Source of the DNA: Podila epigama
Taxonomy: Eukaryota; Mortierellomycota; Mortierellomycetes; Mortierellales; Mortierellaceae
Direction: 5' to 3'
DNA: 24,523 nt
NCBI GenBank assembly: GCA_015679605.1
Contig: JAAAVE010000100.1
Coordinates: 1 to 24,523, forward strand
Positions 1 to 7,933 of this stretch are shown here, piece by piece. The notes beneath the pieces were generated by a model that was given only the letters and a program-made list of their open reading frames with translations, made no database searches and was not told where the DNA came from. The position numbers and the translations under genes are program-made. Position 1 is the first letter of the stretch. Each line of letters begins with the position of its first letter.

Positions 1-678
1 AAGTCGTGGGGTTACAGAGAGAGCTTCTCAAGAGAGATAATGTGTATGTGTGTGCGTGTTTGTGCACTTGTCTGTTTCTCCAAATCCATAAGAGTTATCG
101 ATTGTAATTTCCCTGCTTAGCTTCACACTTACACACACACACAAAGAAAACAAACACTAACACACTCATGCGGCTGCATGCACGCATGCATTGACATCCA
201 TTTGAACCAGCAAATAGGATGGTCGGATCTTTGGTCGCTCTATTGTGCGGATGGTGTCATCTTTGAATGCTGCGTTCTCCTTGGTCAGTTTTTTTGCTCG
301 CGCGGCTCTCAATAGTCCGAAAGACCCTCAAAACTCCTTTTGACAACATTCTCTCAAGTGAAAATTCCACGCGCATTCTTTCCTCCCTGAAAATAAAAAA
401 ACACTATTTTTTTGGGGTAAAATGAACAAGAAGACAAGGGTCCATGGTTCCTGAAGATTGCTGGTGATCGTGAAGGGTGGTTGTGATGATGGTAGTTTAC
501 CAAAGTTTAACTGACTGTATGGTAGGTAAGAGAACAAAGAGTGTGGGCCATGGCGACAAGTGACGAAGGTGATACAGAGATAGCAGTGTGTGGGGAGACA
601 ACACAGGACGGGGTGGGATGGGATGGAATGAGATGAGATGAGGAATAGGGCTTGAACTTGGGCTTCAGGATGACTTAC
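1..678 (-). other. intron 2 of the MTHFR gene (partial, runs off the window)
   Basis: This is the stretch after the exon 2 donor of the reductase gene (GTAAGT at 678-673, minus strand). I searched the minus strand for the next expected MTHFR block, the conserved Leu-Arg-Gly-Asp-Pro-Pro region, and found nothing like it. No acceptor followed by a family-like reading frame is visible either. The first 150 bases hold short TG/CA-rich runs. The simplest reading is one intron of more than 670 nt, longer than most introns in this window. A gene cut short here is the alternative. No other gene is seen. Confidence 0.6.
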
Positions 679-1839
679 GTTCAATGCCTTGTCGATCTTG
701 TCCGTGGGGTTGTTGGTACAGATCAAGTGCATACAAGTTTCGACACCGTACACCTTCTGAGCATTGGAAACCACCTCCAGCGTCGCAGCAGGACGTGATC
801 CGCCAGCACCCCAAGTGATGTCGATGAACTCGGGCCCAAGATGGCACATTCTTTCAATGCGATCATTCAAGTTGACCATGCCCTATGAGTTGAAGATGAG
901 TGACCCCCATGTTAGCATCTCATGTTCGTGGTCCCAGTTTTTGTGTGCCTAGTTGCCTGGTTTGAGGTGCCGACTCTTTCACAAATCTCATCCTTGCCCT
1001 CACCCAACCAAGTACCCGGAGCATTCGATAATCGTCTTACACATTCCAGGAACAGAAGGAAGCTTTGACCATGGAGAAGAACAGACACATTTCTCGTTCG
1101 TTTTACCCCAAAAAATGGGAAAGGAACCCTTTTTTTTTGTTCTTCATCCAACCTTCTTTCTTTCTGCGCGTGAAAATCTCTGTATTCTTTGTTCCTCCTT
1201 GTCATTGTGTTTTTGTTTGATTTTTTTTATAATTCAACTATTCATTCTTTCACCTTCTGTCTTCCTCCCCTCCTTCCTCACCAAGGCAATTGTCCATGTT
1301 GATGCAATTGCAATTGCCAAAGAAAAAAATAAAAGAAAAATGAAAAGAATTAAAAAATAGAATGCTATCGCATCAGATCGCACCACATTGCTTTTTTGGA
1401 CAATGGAGATATAACCTTGAAGAACGATGATCGTATTTTTTGTTATCTCAACTCACTTGCTCCACGGCTGAGTCACAAGTGTGTTTGAACGTGAAAAATG
1501 TAAACGTGTGTGTAAAGTGTGTGTTTTGTTCTTCTGTCCTTCATTCAGTCCGCCACTTTGTCGGTCTGGCAAGTGAATGAGATTTTCATCAAGGTTTGCA
1601 TCTCCTGTCACTCGCTTCATATCTCCCCCGCTTTTGCCCCCTCCCAAACCACCTCCCAAACAGTGTTTGTTGTTCAATTGCCCGGGGCGTATTGGGACAA
1701 ATGTATGAGTGGACAGTCTCTCCTTTTGCAACTTGGTTGGGTTAAAACATACCTGAGCAGTCTTTGGAGAAAAGTACTCGAATGAAAAGAAGGGGCGACC
1801 CTCCTCCTGCTTCTTTCTGATTTTGTCAATAATCTTCAT
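679..1839 (-). CDS. MTHFR: methylenetetrahydrofolate reductase, 5' part (exons 1-2)
   Basis: The enzyme reduces 5,10-methylene-THF to 5-methyl-THF using FAD, feeding the methyl group into methionine synthesis. Visible exons are 1839-1753 (29 codons) and 882-679 (68 codons). Both joins are phase 0: donor CAG/GTATGT at 1752 and acceptor CATAG/GGC at 882. The ATG at 1839 has A at -3. The 97 visible residues begin with a Lys-rich helix, then FSFEYFSPKTAQ, whose Glu21 matches the catalytic acid of the family, then PEFIDITWGAGG and VETCMHLICTN, typical of the N-terminal TIM barrel. The rest of the barrel and the C-terminal regulatory domain lie outside the window. The sequence cannot tell which fungal paralogue (MET12- or MET13-like) this is. 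Intron 1 is about 870 nt, unusually long. Confidence 0.93.
883..1752 (-). other. intron 1 of the MTHFR gene
   Basis: This 870-nt intron separates the 29-codon first exon from exon 2. It starts GTATGT (1752-1747) and ends CATAG (887-883). On the plus strand it holds pyrimidine/T-rich stretches (about 1120-1290) and an A-rich tract (1320-1360). Open frames here are low in complexity and resemble nothing I know. I see no nested gene and no convincing RNA gene. Confidence 0.7.
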
Positions 1840-2320
1840 TCTTGTATTCTTTGTGAGTAAAAGAGCGAGAGCAAGAGCGAGATATATAAAGAGAGAGAGA
1901 GAGAGATTGAGAGATAGAGATAGCAACGACGTATATATGAAGACGTATAGATAATGAATGTGCACAAAGAGTGTTCTTGAACAAAAATGTTTATGTTATT
2001 TAGTGTATATTTGGGGGTAGGTTGAAAAGAAGAATGGAATAAAAAACTGGAATGGAACAATGAGACGAATGTGTTTGTGAATGGGAAAGTATGGTCTATG
2101 CCAACGAGAGTCGTTTGAACAGAACAACAACAAGAAGAAGAAGAAGAAGAAGAAAAGAAGAAAAAAAAAAGAAAAAAGAAAAGCGAGAAATGGTTCCAAC
2201 ATTAAATGCCCTCTTTTAATCCTAAAAGGGTCTGACAGAAAACGTCAAAAGCCATGTCAAAAAGTCCTCAAGGCTTCCTTTCCTTCCATTTAGGAAAAAA
2301 AAAGATGAAAAAGGCCATCG
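1840..2320 (-). promoter_or_regulatory. intergenic: MTHFR leader/promoter and RAD57-like 3' end
   Basis: These 481 bases separate two genes in tandem on the minus strand. Within 100 bases upstream of the MTHFR ATG lies a GA-rich run on the plus strand (about 1889-1922), so CT-rich in the mRNA sense, flanked by TATATA-like steps near 1881-1888 and 1931-1936. A second purine block with AAG repeats and A-runs sits at about 2129-2180. No conserved open frame is seen. The poly(A) signal of the upstream gene could not be placed with confidence. Confidence 0.5.
2129..2180. repeat. AAG/A-rich purine tract
   Basis: An imperfect AAG trinucleotide run merges into A-runs on the plus strand. It is pyrimidine-rich in the transcribed sense of both neighbouring minus-strand genes. 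It lies between the RAD57-like stop and the MTHFR start and is most likely slippage-generated spacer. Confidence 0.7.
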
Positions 2321-3999
2321 TCAAAAGTTCCCTTCGAGCTCACTTGCTATGCCACGGACACCCGTGTCGTCAATCCTAAAGGCACAATATCCATCTTGCA
2401 ACGCCTGGTCCCGGCCAGTGTCGCTCGACGCCCATGCCCATGGCGCAAAGACCACGGCCATGCTTCGCTGTGGCTCCTGTTTGTCCGGTGCCACAATCGC
2501 ACCCTCCTCATTGCTGTGCTCAGCCACGCGTGTTCGTTGTAACACAATCCTTGTATTGATCGTGTTCTCCCAAACAAGGCCCAACGCTGGCTTTTTCTTG
2601 TTCTCGATACTATCGACTCCTCCTTGCCCTCCAGAGTGATACTGGTGATGATTCTGGTTCTGGTTCTGGTATGCTTGCGTCCCAGGTCGAAACACATCTG
2701 TGACCTGATTCACACATATCACTACGAGGCCATAGTCATCCGACAGTGCACGAAGTCGGAGCCCAATCTCACATAGGTCCGCACTTCGTTGGAGCAGGCT
2801 AGTGCGAAAAGTAGGTCCCTTACTATCGCCCATTGCTCCAGAGGACGGCGACACTGTCAACTCGCCTCGAAAGTTGTTTGCGATCGAGTCGATGATGATT
2901 AGTCGAATGGGCTTTTTCTTGGGTGGTCTCTGTGTCCCCTCGTCGATGGAACTATCGTGCTCGAGTGTGGGGTTGAGCTCGTCAGCAGCAGCGGCGGCCT
3001 CTTCGTGCGAGTTGTTGATGAGAATAGGCAACTGGTAATTGAAGACATGGAGCTGAGTCTCCTGATCTGCCAACGAGTCAAAGTATACGTTGGCGCGAAT
3101 GCTCTCTGGTGTCAGCCCAGGTACAATTGGACCGTACTTGTCCATGAAATGACACATTAATGACTCGAGGCGAGTGTACGGAAATTTTCCCTCTGTTGAC
3201 AGCCACACCGCAGCTTTGTGAAGGTTGTCAACCAAGGGGCAAAAATAAAAATGTGGAGCATTGAAGCGGGTTAGAAAAGAAAAAGAAAGATAAAGGGTGT
3301 GAAGAGTCAGAATGAATCGACAGACCTATCGATCTCGCATTACAAAATAGAGCATCATCAAACAGGGTCCACAGAAGAAAGAGACAAGACACAAAACAAC
3401 TCTTACATCCGTCAAGGCCTCCATACTCCTTGGGTAGTTGAACCATCAAGCAGAGCTGTAGACACATTTGGGTTTTGCCTACCGCGCTCTCGCCTGCAAT
3501 CTCTGTGATGCCTTGGGCCAAGAGGCCTCTTCCGCCTAGGGCTTGATCGAGGACCGTGTCGCCTAGAGACAGCCACGACTCTTCCTCGAGCAGGTCCAGG
3601 ACAGTGCCATAGGCAATCTTATGCTGAAAGATGTGCGCTGCTGCTTGGTCATACGCTGCCTTGACCTCCTCCTCGGTCAGGTTCATCAAACGGTCATCGT
3701 TTGTTGAACCCCTGAAAGGTTGGTGACGTTTGTAGCGAGGTCCAAAACCGTCATCTACAAACCCTGGAGGTACAGAGAGCAAAAGATCCTCGACCGTGTC
3801 CAGAGAAGCTATAGACGATAACATCCACCCCCCCCCCCCATGTTATTCATGTTAGCTTGGTTGATTATCACGGCTCACTCTATGAATATATTATAACAAA
3901 CACCATATTTTATTTATTATTTTGAATGTGTAGCGACTTGCCGTTTATCAAGGTGTCCTTGACCTTCTTGGGTAGATCGAGTACGTTGACTGATGTCAT
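2321..3999 (-). CDS. XRCC3: RAD51 paralogue of the RAD57/XRCC3 type
   Basis: Family members form RAD51-paralogue complexes that help load or stabilise RAD51 filaments in homologous recombination. Exons are 3999-3942, 3808-3407 and 3213-2321, giving 450 aa. Intron 1 uses an inferred GC donor (GCAAGT, 3941-3936); intron 2 is GTAAGA...AAAG. Walker A GESAVGKT is at residues 125-132, followed by LCLQLxxxVQLP and GGLDGSAVWLSTEGKF, the XRCC3/RAD57 pattern. Walker B LIIIDS is at 258-263 and VICVNQVT follows. The protein is longer than human XRCC3 because of two low-complexity inserts, one Ala/Glu-rich just before Walker B and one Gln/Asn/His-rich after the VNQVT motif. It reads divergently from the E1 gene across 332 bases. 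A GTGAGC at 2343-2338 could be a donor to a further exon, but the open frame ends plausibly at 2321. RAD57 and XRCC3 cannot be separated by eye. Confidence 0.9.
3809..3941 (-). other. inferred GC-AG intron with a G12 run
   Basis: In the RAD57-like gene the sense strand reads AAC G/GCAAGT at the 5' end and TCTATAG/CT at the 3' end. Joining them gives Asn-Ala-Ser-Leu-Asp in frame and links the natural helix of the N-terminal domain. GCAAGT is the usual form of the rare GC donor. A GCTAAC branch-like site lies in the 3' half. Plus-strand bases 3828-3839 are twelve consecutive C, so the RNA carries G12 about 20 nt before the acceptor. Confidence 0.72.
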
Positions 4000-4007
4000 T
4001 GATCCAT
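3996..4007 (-). promoter_or_regulatory. three-codon uORF overlapping the RAD57-like start
   Basis: On the minus strand ATG GAT CAA TGA encodes Met-Asp-Gln-stop. The last A of CAA plus TG forms the ATG used for the main frame at 3999-3997. Start and stop therefore share ATGA. If the transcript begins upstream, ribosomes would meet this uORF first. Transcript start is unknown. Confidence 0.45.
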
Positions 4008-4331
4008 GAACCACACCACAAGAATGAGGCGATGCAATGTGATGGTTGTTACCTCCCGCAGTGAGTTGGAAATGATACCGAATGTGCTTTTTTGTGTTTG
4101 TTCACTTCTGGGCGGATTGAATCACGTGATATATACGGAAAGAAAGAAAAGCAGAAAAAGACCCATGGTCATCCATTTGCTTTCTTTTTTGTTCAAGCAT
4201 TCTTTGCGCATTGCAAATCCCTTGTCTCTTTGACATTGTCACTTTTCATTACGCTCGCTTCGTTTTGCTATTTTATTTTAGCATTCCTCCAACTCTGATT
4301 TTTTAATCACGTTTTGACATTTTCCAAAGTC
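4000..4331. promoter_or_regulatory. bidirectional promoter between RAD57-like and enolase-phosphatase genes
   Basis: Only 332 bases separate the two divergent start codons, so both promoters and leaders lie here. On the plus strand there is a palindromic E-box (4121-4130) followed at once by a TATATA step (4130-4135), about 200 bases before the E1 ATG. The last 100 bases before that ATG are pyrimidine-rich, common in fungal leaders. On the minus side, ATG codons at 4007 and 3999 overlap (see the uORF entry). No open frame of interest is present. Confidence 0.6.
4121..4130. promoter_or_regulatory. Cbf1-type E-box palindrome ATCACGTGAT
   Basis: A perfect 10-base palindrome centred on CACGTG. 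TCACGTG is the classic binding site of Cbf1, which with Met4/Met28 drives sulphur-amino-acid genes in yeast. It lies 202 bases upstream of the ATG of a methionine-salvage gene and 122 bases from the divergent start. Only one other CACGTG was noticed in the window (16103-16108), inside an exon of the transporter. Binding is inferred from motif and context only. Confidence 0.55.
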
Positions 4332-6333
4332 ATGGTTCTCACTCGATCACGATCTGGCGCAAAGGGCACAGAGGCACCTACCCCCAAAGTTGCTGCTCCA
4401 GTAAAGTCTGCCCCCAAGAGGAAGAACAATGGTGCTGCCTCTGCTCCTGTCTCCAAGGCGGCAAAGACAGACGCAGCAACAGACCTGTCCGAGGCCAAGA
4501 AGGCCGAGGAGACCGAGACCAAGACCGACGAGAATGAGACTAAGAAGGTCCAGGAGACTGAAGCCAAGAAGACCGATGAGACTAAGGCTAAAATGTCTGA
4601 GAAGAGTGAGATCAAGGATAAGGAGACCTCCCCCGAGGCCGCAGCCTCCAACGCAAAGGATGCCACACATGCAACCCTCCATGCCTATGATGTCATCGTG
4701 TCTGACATTGAAGGAACGACCACTCCCATTGTCTTTGTCAAGGAGAACTTGGTGAGTGGCAATAAGTTGATATCTTTCCCTCATTGTCAAACGAGAACAT
4801 GGAAAAGAAAAGCCAAGGACAAACGTTTTTGCTTTTTTTGCCAACGGCTTTCTTTTTAATGTCATCATCCATATTTCATTCCCTCCCCCCTCCCCCCTGA
4901 CGCAATCTAATCAGGGCCCCCTACCTTGAAGTGACGCGTTACATTTTATCATGATGAAGCCCCGCCCCCTTTGCCTTTTGTATTTCTATGCTATACTAAA
5001 TTGAACGCGTGTTTCATTTTAACGCGTCTAGTTCCCCTACGTGACATCTGGTCTGCCCGAATTTTTGAAAAGAAACTGGGGTACTGAAGAGATGAATTCT
5101 GCGATTGAAGCTCTCCGTGTCCAGGTAAACCAGTAGATCAGACGTTGTGTTGTTCTTTTCTTTTTGTCAAAATATTCCTTGTTGAGATGTGAAGATCAAG
5201 TGTATTTATTCAACAGCCATTTCGATAACGATCTCTTGTTTTATTGCAGGCTGCCAAGGATATTGCTGATGGTCTGACCGAGGCTACCCCCATTGCAGTC
5301 GAATCTGCCGACGTGTAAGTGTTTGAGTGCCTTGGTTTATTTCCAGTCAAGTATTCTTTTATACATTGTACTTGCTCGCAACAATGTATTCATTCACCCT
5401 CTGCCATCTGTCAACAGCACCGCCGAAAAGGTCCAGCAAGATGTCATTGCAAGCATCGGTTGGCAAATGAGGGCAGATCGCAAGATCGGTGCCCTCAAGG
5501 CCTTCCAGGGCTACATGTGGAAAGAAGGCTATGCCAATGGCAACTTAAAGGGCGAGTATGTCTTTTTGGAGTCTCATTATCTCTTTTTTTGGTTTTCTTT
5601 CTACAATGTCGATAGTCTCTCTCGCTCGATATTCAATGTATCTTGTTCCATTGTCTTTTTTTCCCCCTCCCTTAAACACCTAGACTCTACTCAGATGTGA
5701 TCCCTGCCATGGATCAATGGAAGTCTGAGGGCAAAAAGATTTACATCTACTCTTCTGGCAGCATTGCTGCTCAAAAGCTACTCTTTGGTTACTCTCAGTC
5801 GGGTGATCTTCTTCATGTAAGTTCCCTTTCTTTTTTATTTCACTGTCGTTTTCGATGATTATATGACGCGAACCGCTGATCCAACACTTTGACAAGCTAG
5901 CATTTATAACTAATCATCCACTTATTGTCTTTGACTTCTTTTTTTTTTTTTCTTGTTGCAGTACTTTGCTGGGCACTATGATACCACCATTGGTCAAAAG
6001 GTGAATGCCGAAAGTTATACCAAGATTGCAGCAGATATTGATGTCGATCCTTCCAAGATTCTCTTTTTGAGTGACAATATTCATGGTAAAGCAACAGTAG
6101 CAATCGCCTTCATTGACCTTTTCTCTTTGCTCTCTTCATTACACCTCCTTTACTCACCAACCCTCCTTTTGTTTATTTTGTTTGTTTATAAAGAGATTGT
6201 AGCGGCCAAGAAGGCAGGTTTCCAAGCTGTTATCACACACCGTCCTGGCAACGCTCCATTGTCTGCCGAGGAGCGTGCAGCTCATATTGTAGTCAAATCA
6301 TTCTTGGACATCCCCAAGCCCGTCAGATCGTGA
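4332..6333 (+). CDS. UTR4: enolase-phosphatase E1 (methionine salvage), with long N-terminal tail
   Basis: This HAD-family enzyme enolises and dephosphorylates 2,3-diketo-5-methylthiopentyl-1-phosphate to the acireductone of the methionine salvage pathway. Exons are 4332-4751, 5032-5124, 5250-5314, 5418-5555, 5684-5816, 5962-6085 and 6194-6333. They sum to 1113 nt and 370 aa, with all joins GT-AG and in frame. HAD motif [11 protein letters not shown] is at about 124-133 (Asp125, Glu127). Later come [21 protein letters not shown] and RPGNAPL, all family hallmarks. The first 116 residues are extra: an Arg/Ser start, a PKRK patch near 28-31, then Glu/Lys/Thr-rich repeats of EAKK/ETKT type. Yeast and human enzymes are about 230-260 aa and lack this tail. 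The ATG at 4332 has G at -3 and +4. Confidence 0.95.
4752..5031 (+). other. intron 1 of the enolase-phosphatase gene with three ACGCGT sites
   Basis: At 280 nt this is the longest intron of the gene (others are 103-145). It starts GTGAGT and ends CTAG. It contains C-rich runs at about 4882-4898 and three ACGCGT hexamers at 4934-4939, 5005-5010 and 5022-5027. The last lies just before the acceptor. ACGCGT is the core of the yeast MluI cell-cycle box; a role here is not shown. Confidence 0.6.
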
Positions 6334-6375
6334 GAGTTTTTTTTTTTTTTTTTAGTTTTTGGCAAAACATTCAGT

Positions 6376-6381
6376 AATAAA
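6376..6381 (+). terminator. AATAAA poly(A) signal of the enolase-phosphatase gene
   Basis: A perfect AATAAA lies 43 bases after the stop codon, following a T18-type run. It is the natural cleavage signal for this plus-strand gene and precedes the convergent tRNA. Confidence 0.6.
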
Positions 6382-6476
6382 AGTATCAAAAATGGATTAT
6401 ACATCGGTAAAGACCCATCTATTAGGCAAAAAAAAAGAAAAAAAAAGCTATCATGAGGAAAAATGAATGAAAGAAC

Positions 6477-6485
6477 AAAAAAAAA
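6477..6485 (-). terminator. Pol III terminator of tRNA-Thr
   Basis: Nine A on the plus strand give T9 on the minus strand, starting about 22 bases after the tRNA 3' end. This fits RNA polymerase III termination. Further A-runs nearer the E1 stop would act as backups. Confidence 0.65.
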
Positions 6486-6506
6486 GAGAAAAGGAGCAAA
6501 AGAAAG

Positions 6507-6578
6507 TGCCCACAGCAGGGATCGAACCTGCTACCTTCTGCTTACTAGGCAGACGCTCTACCAATGAGCTATGCGGGC
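6507..6578 (-). tRNA. tRNA-Thr(AGT)
   Basis: The minus strand folds into a full 72-nt cloverleaf with no intron. The acceptor stem GCCCGCA pairs with TGTGGGC (one G-T pair) and the discriminator is A at 6507. The D arm is GCTC...GAGC. The anticodon stem TCTGC/GCAGA holds loop CTAGTAA, giving anticodon AGT (6546-6544). The T arm is GCAGG-TTCGATC-CCTGC. The internal A box (TAGCTCATTGG) and B box (GGTTCGATCC) are intact. It is transcribed towards the E1 gene. Confidence 0.96.
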
Positions 6579-7078
6579 CGAATGACCTATTTTGATTGGT
6601 CAAATTCGAGTTGAAATTTTGAATTTTGATTCATACTTACACATTACCCTCATTCTTTGTCGATTTCTCTATTGGGTGTCTTGCAGCGCGTTCAAATCAT
6701 TCGACGCGTGTCGACAACAATTGTTATTCTTGACAACCTTACAACAAGAACGACAGTAACAAAGTCCTTCTCACAAAGAAAGACACAACAAACATACACG
6801 TACATACAGAGACACACACACCCTTACTAAAAGTTAAAAATGAAAACAGGAGGTTCATTAATCAATTTCATGATAAAAAAAAACGGGACCTGGAGTCATC
6901 GTGGCAGTGGTGATAAAAATAAGTGCAGTAAAAGTAAAAGTAGCAGCAATGGGATCAAGGAGAGTACACCCAGGGACAGGACATAATAATAAAGGGAAGG
7001 TTGCGTGTTTTGCGTGTTGGTTGGATGGGATGAGATGGCTACTTTGTCCTTTATGATCCTCCCCCGGATCGTTTAGAT

Positions 7079-7100
7079 CCTTGGATTGTCCTTGGATTGT
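7079..7100. repeat. two direct copies of CCTTGGATTGT
   Basis: Two exact adjacent 11-base units, followed by a degenerate third copy (TCCTTTGGATTGG). It lies about 830 bases before the GRR1-type start. No function is assigned. Confidence 0.8.
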
Positions 7101-7767
7101 TCCTTTGGATTGGATGGATTGCACGGACCAAATTAGATTTCTTCCCCTTTTTGCTCCTTTTTTTTGGATTTTGGTTAGACCCCCTTTGTCCTTTGGTTCC
7201 TAGGTCATTGAGGGGGTTGGGGATGGGTAGCTGTGGGGTATCATGGGGTAGGTAGTACAGAGTCACCATGGTGCCACCTGTCGATGTCCCTAATGTAAGC
7301 AAGTAACAGTGCGTTATTCATAGCCCATGGATAATGGACGTGGAAGTGGACGTGGACAGGACAAAAGTTGACCGATGGTATCTTTCACATATCACATTGC
7401 ACTATTGCACTGTACTAGTTTGAACATCACATATCATATCACACACATATCATTCACTCTGTTAGCAGTCAGTCATCACTCCGTTCCCCTCAACTCACTT
7501 TTCTTCTTCTTCCCCCCCTTCCTTTCCCCCTTTTTTTTTGTTCAACCTATTCCATCCACCCCATCCATTTCATTTCATCCCATCCGTTCATTTCATCCAT
7601 TCATTTCATCCATTTCATCACGCTTTGCCATCTCTTTTTCTCTGTCGCCTCACTTGCTCGCTCGCTCGCTCACCCACTCATTCGCTCTACCTTTTTCCTA
7701 CCCATCTTTTTAGGGCGTGGGCGAAAAACGAACTGACCTGACTTTTTTGTAACCCTTTCTTTTTTTG

Positions 7768-7854
7768 CATTCATTCATTCATCCATCTATCCATCCATCT
7801 ATCCATCCATCCATTCATCCATCCATCCATCCATTCATCCATTCATCCATTCAT
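7768..7854. repeat. ATCC/ATTC tetranucleotide microsatellite
   Basis: About 87 bases of CATT and CATC tetramers on the plus strand, ending 79 bases before the GRR1-type ATG. It would lie in the 5' leader if transcription starts upstream. It lacks guanine on this strand, so it would be unstructured in RNA. Confidence 0.85.
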
Positions 7855-7933
7855 AGACTATCCTTTTTTTCCCAAAACCACACTTTGCACCTTTTATTTT
7901 GTTTCCGACCTTTCCCTCTTCCTCCCTAACACC

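Larger units (their letters stand above)
6579..7933. promoter_or_regulatory. gene-free region upstream of the GRR1-type gene
   Basis: These 1355 bases hold no coding region I can support. They run from an AT-rich half with an ACGCGT at 6704-6709 to a pyrimidine-rich half (about 7490-7930), the likely promoter and 5' leader of the F-box gene. The region has several simple repeats: an 11-base doublet at 7079-7100, ATTTCATCC-like units around 7556-7620 and an ATCC/ATTC array at 7768-7854. Open frames here (for example 7051-7302 minus and 7375-7713 plus) are repeat-driven. Confidence 0.55.

Noticed and set aside
1-280. TG/CA and CATGC palindromic stretches near the left end, as a possible RNA or mobile-element end
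   Set aside because: Short simple repeats only, with no terminal inverted repeats, target duplication or transposase frame.
4314-4331. Upstream start of the enolase-phosphatase at 4314
   Set aside because: That codon is TTG; the first ATG, in good context, is at 4332.
4347-4868. 173-aa antisense frame across enolase-phosphatase exon 1
   Set aside because: A shadow of the Glu/Lys-rich coding strand, giving Leu-rich sequence with no recognisable domain.
7051-7302. 83-aa minus-strand frame with a basic C-terminal half
   Set aside because: Spans the CCTTGGATTGT repeat and resembles no known protein. No promoter or poly(A) signal supports it.
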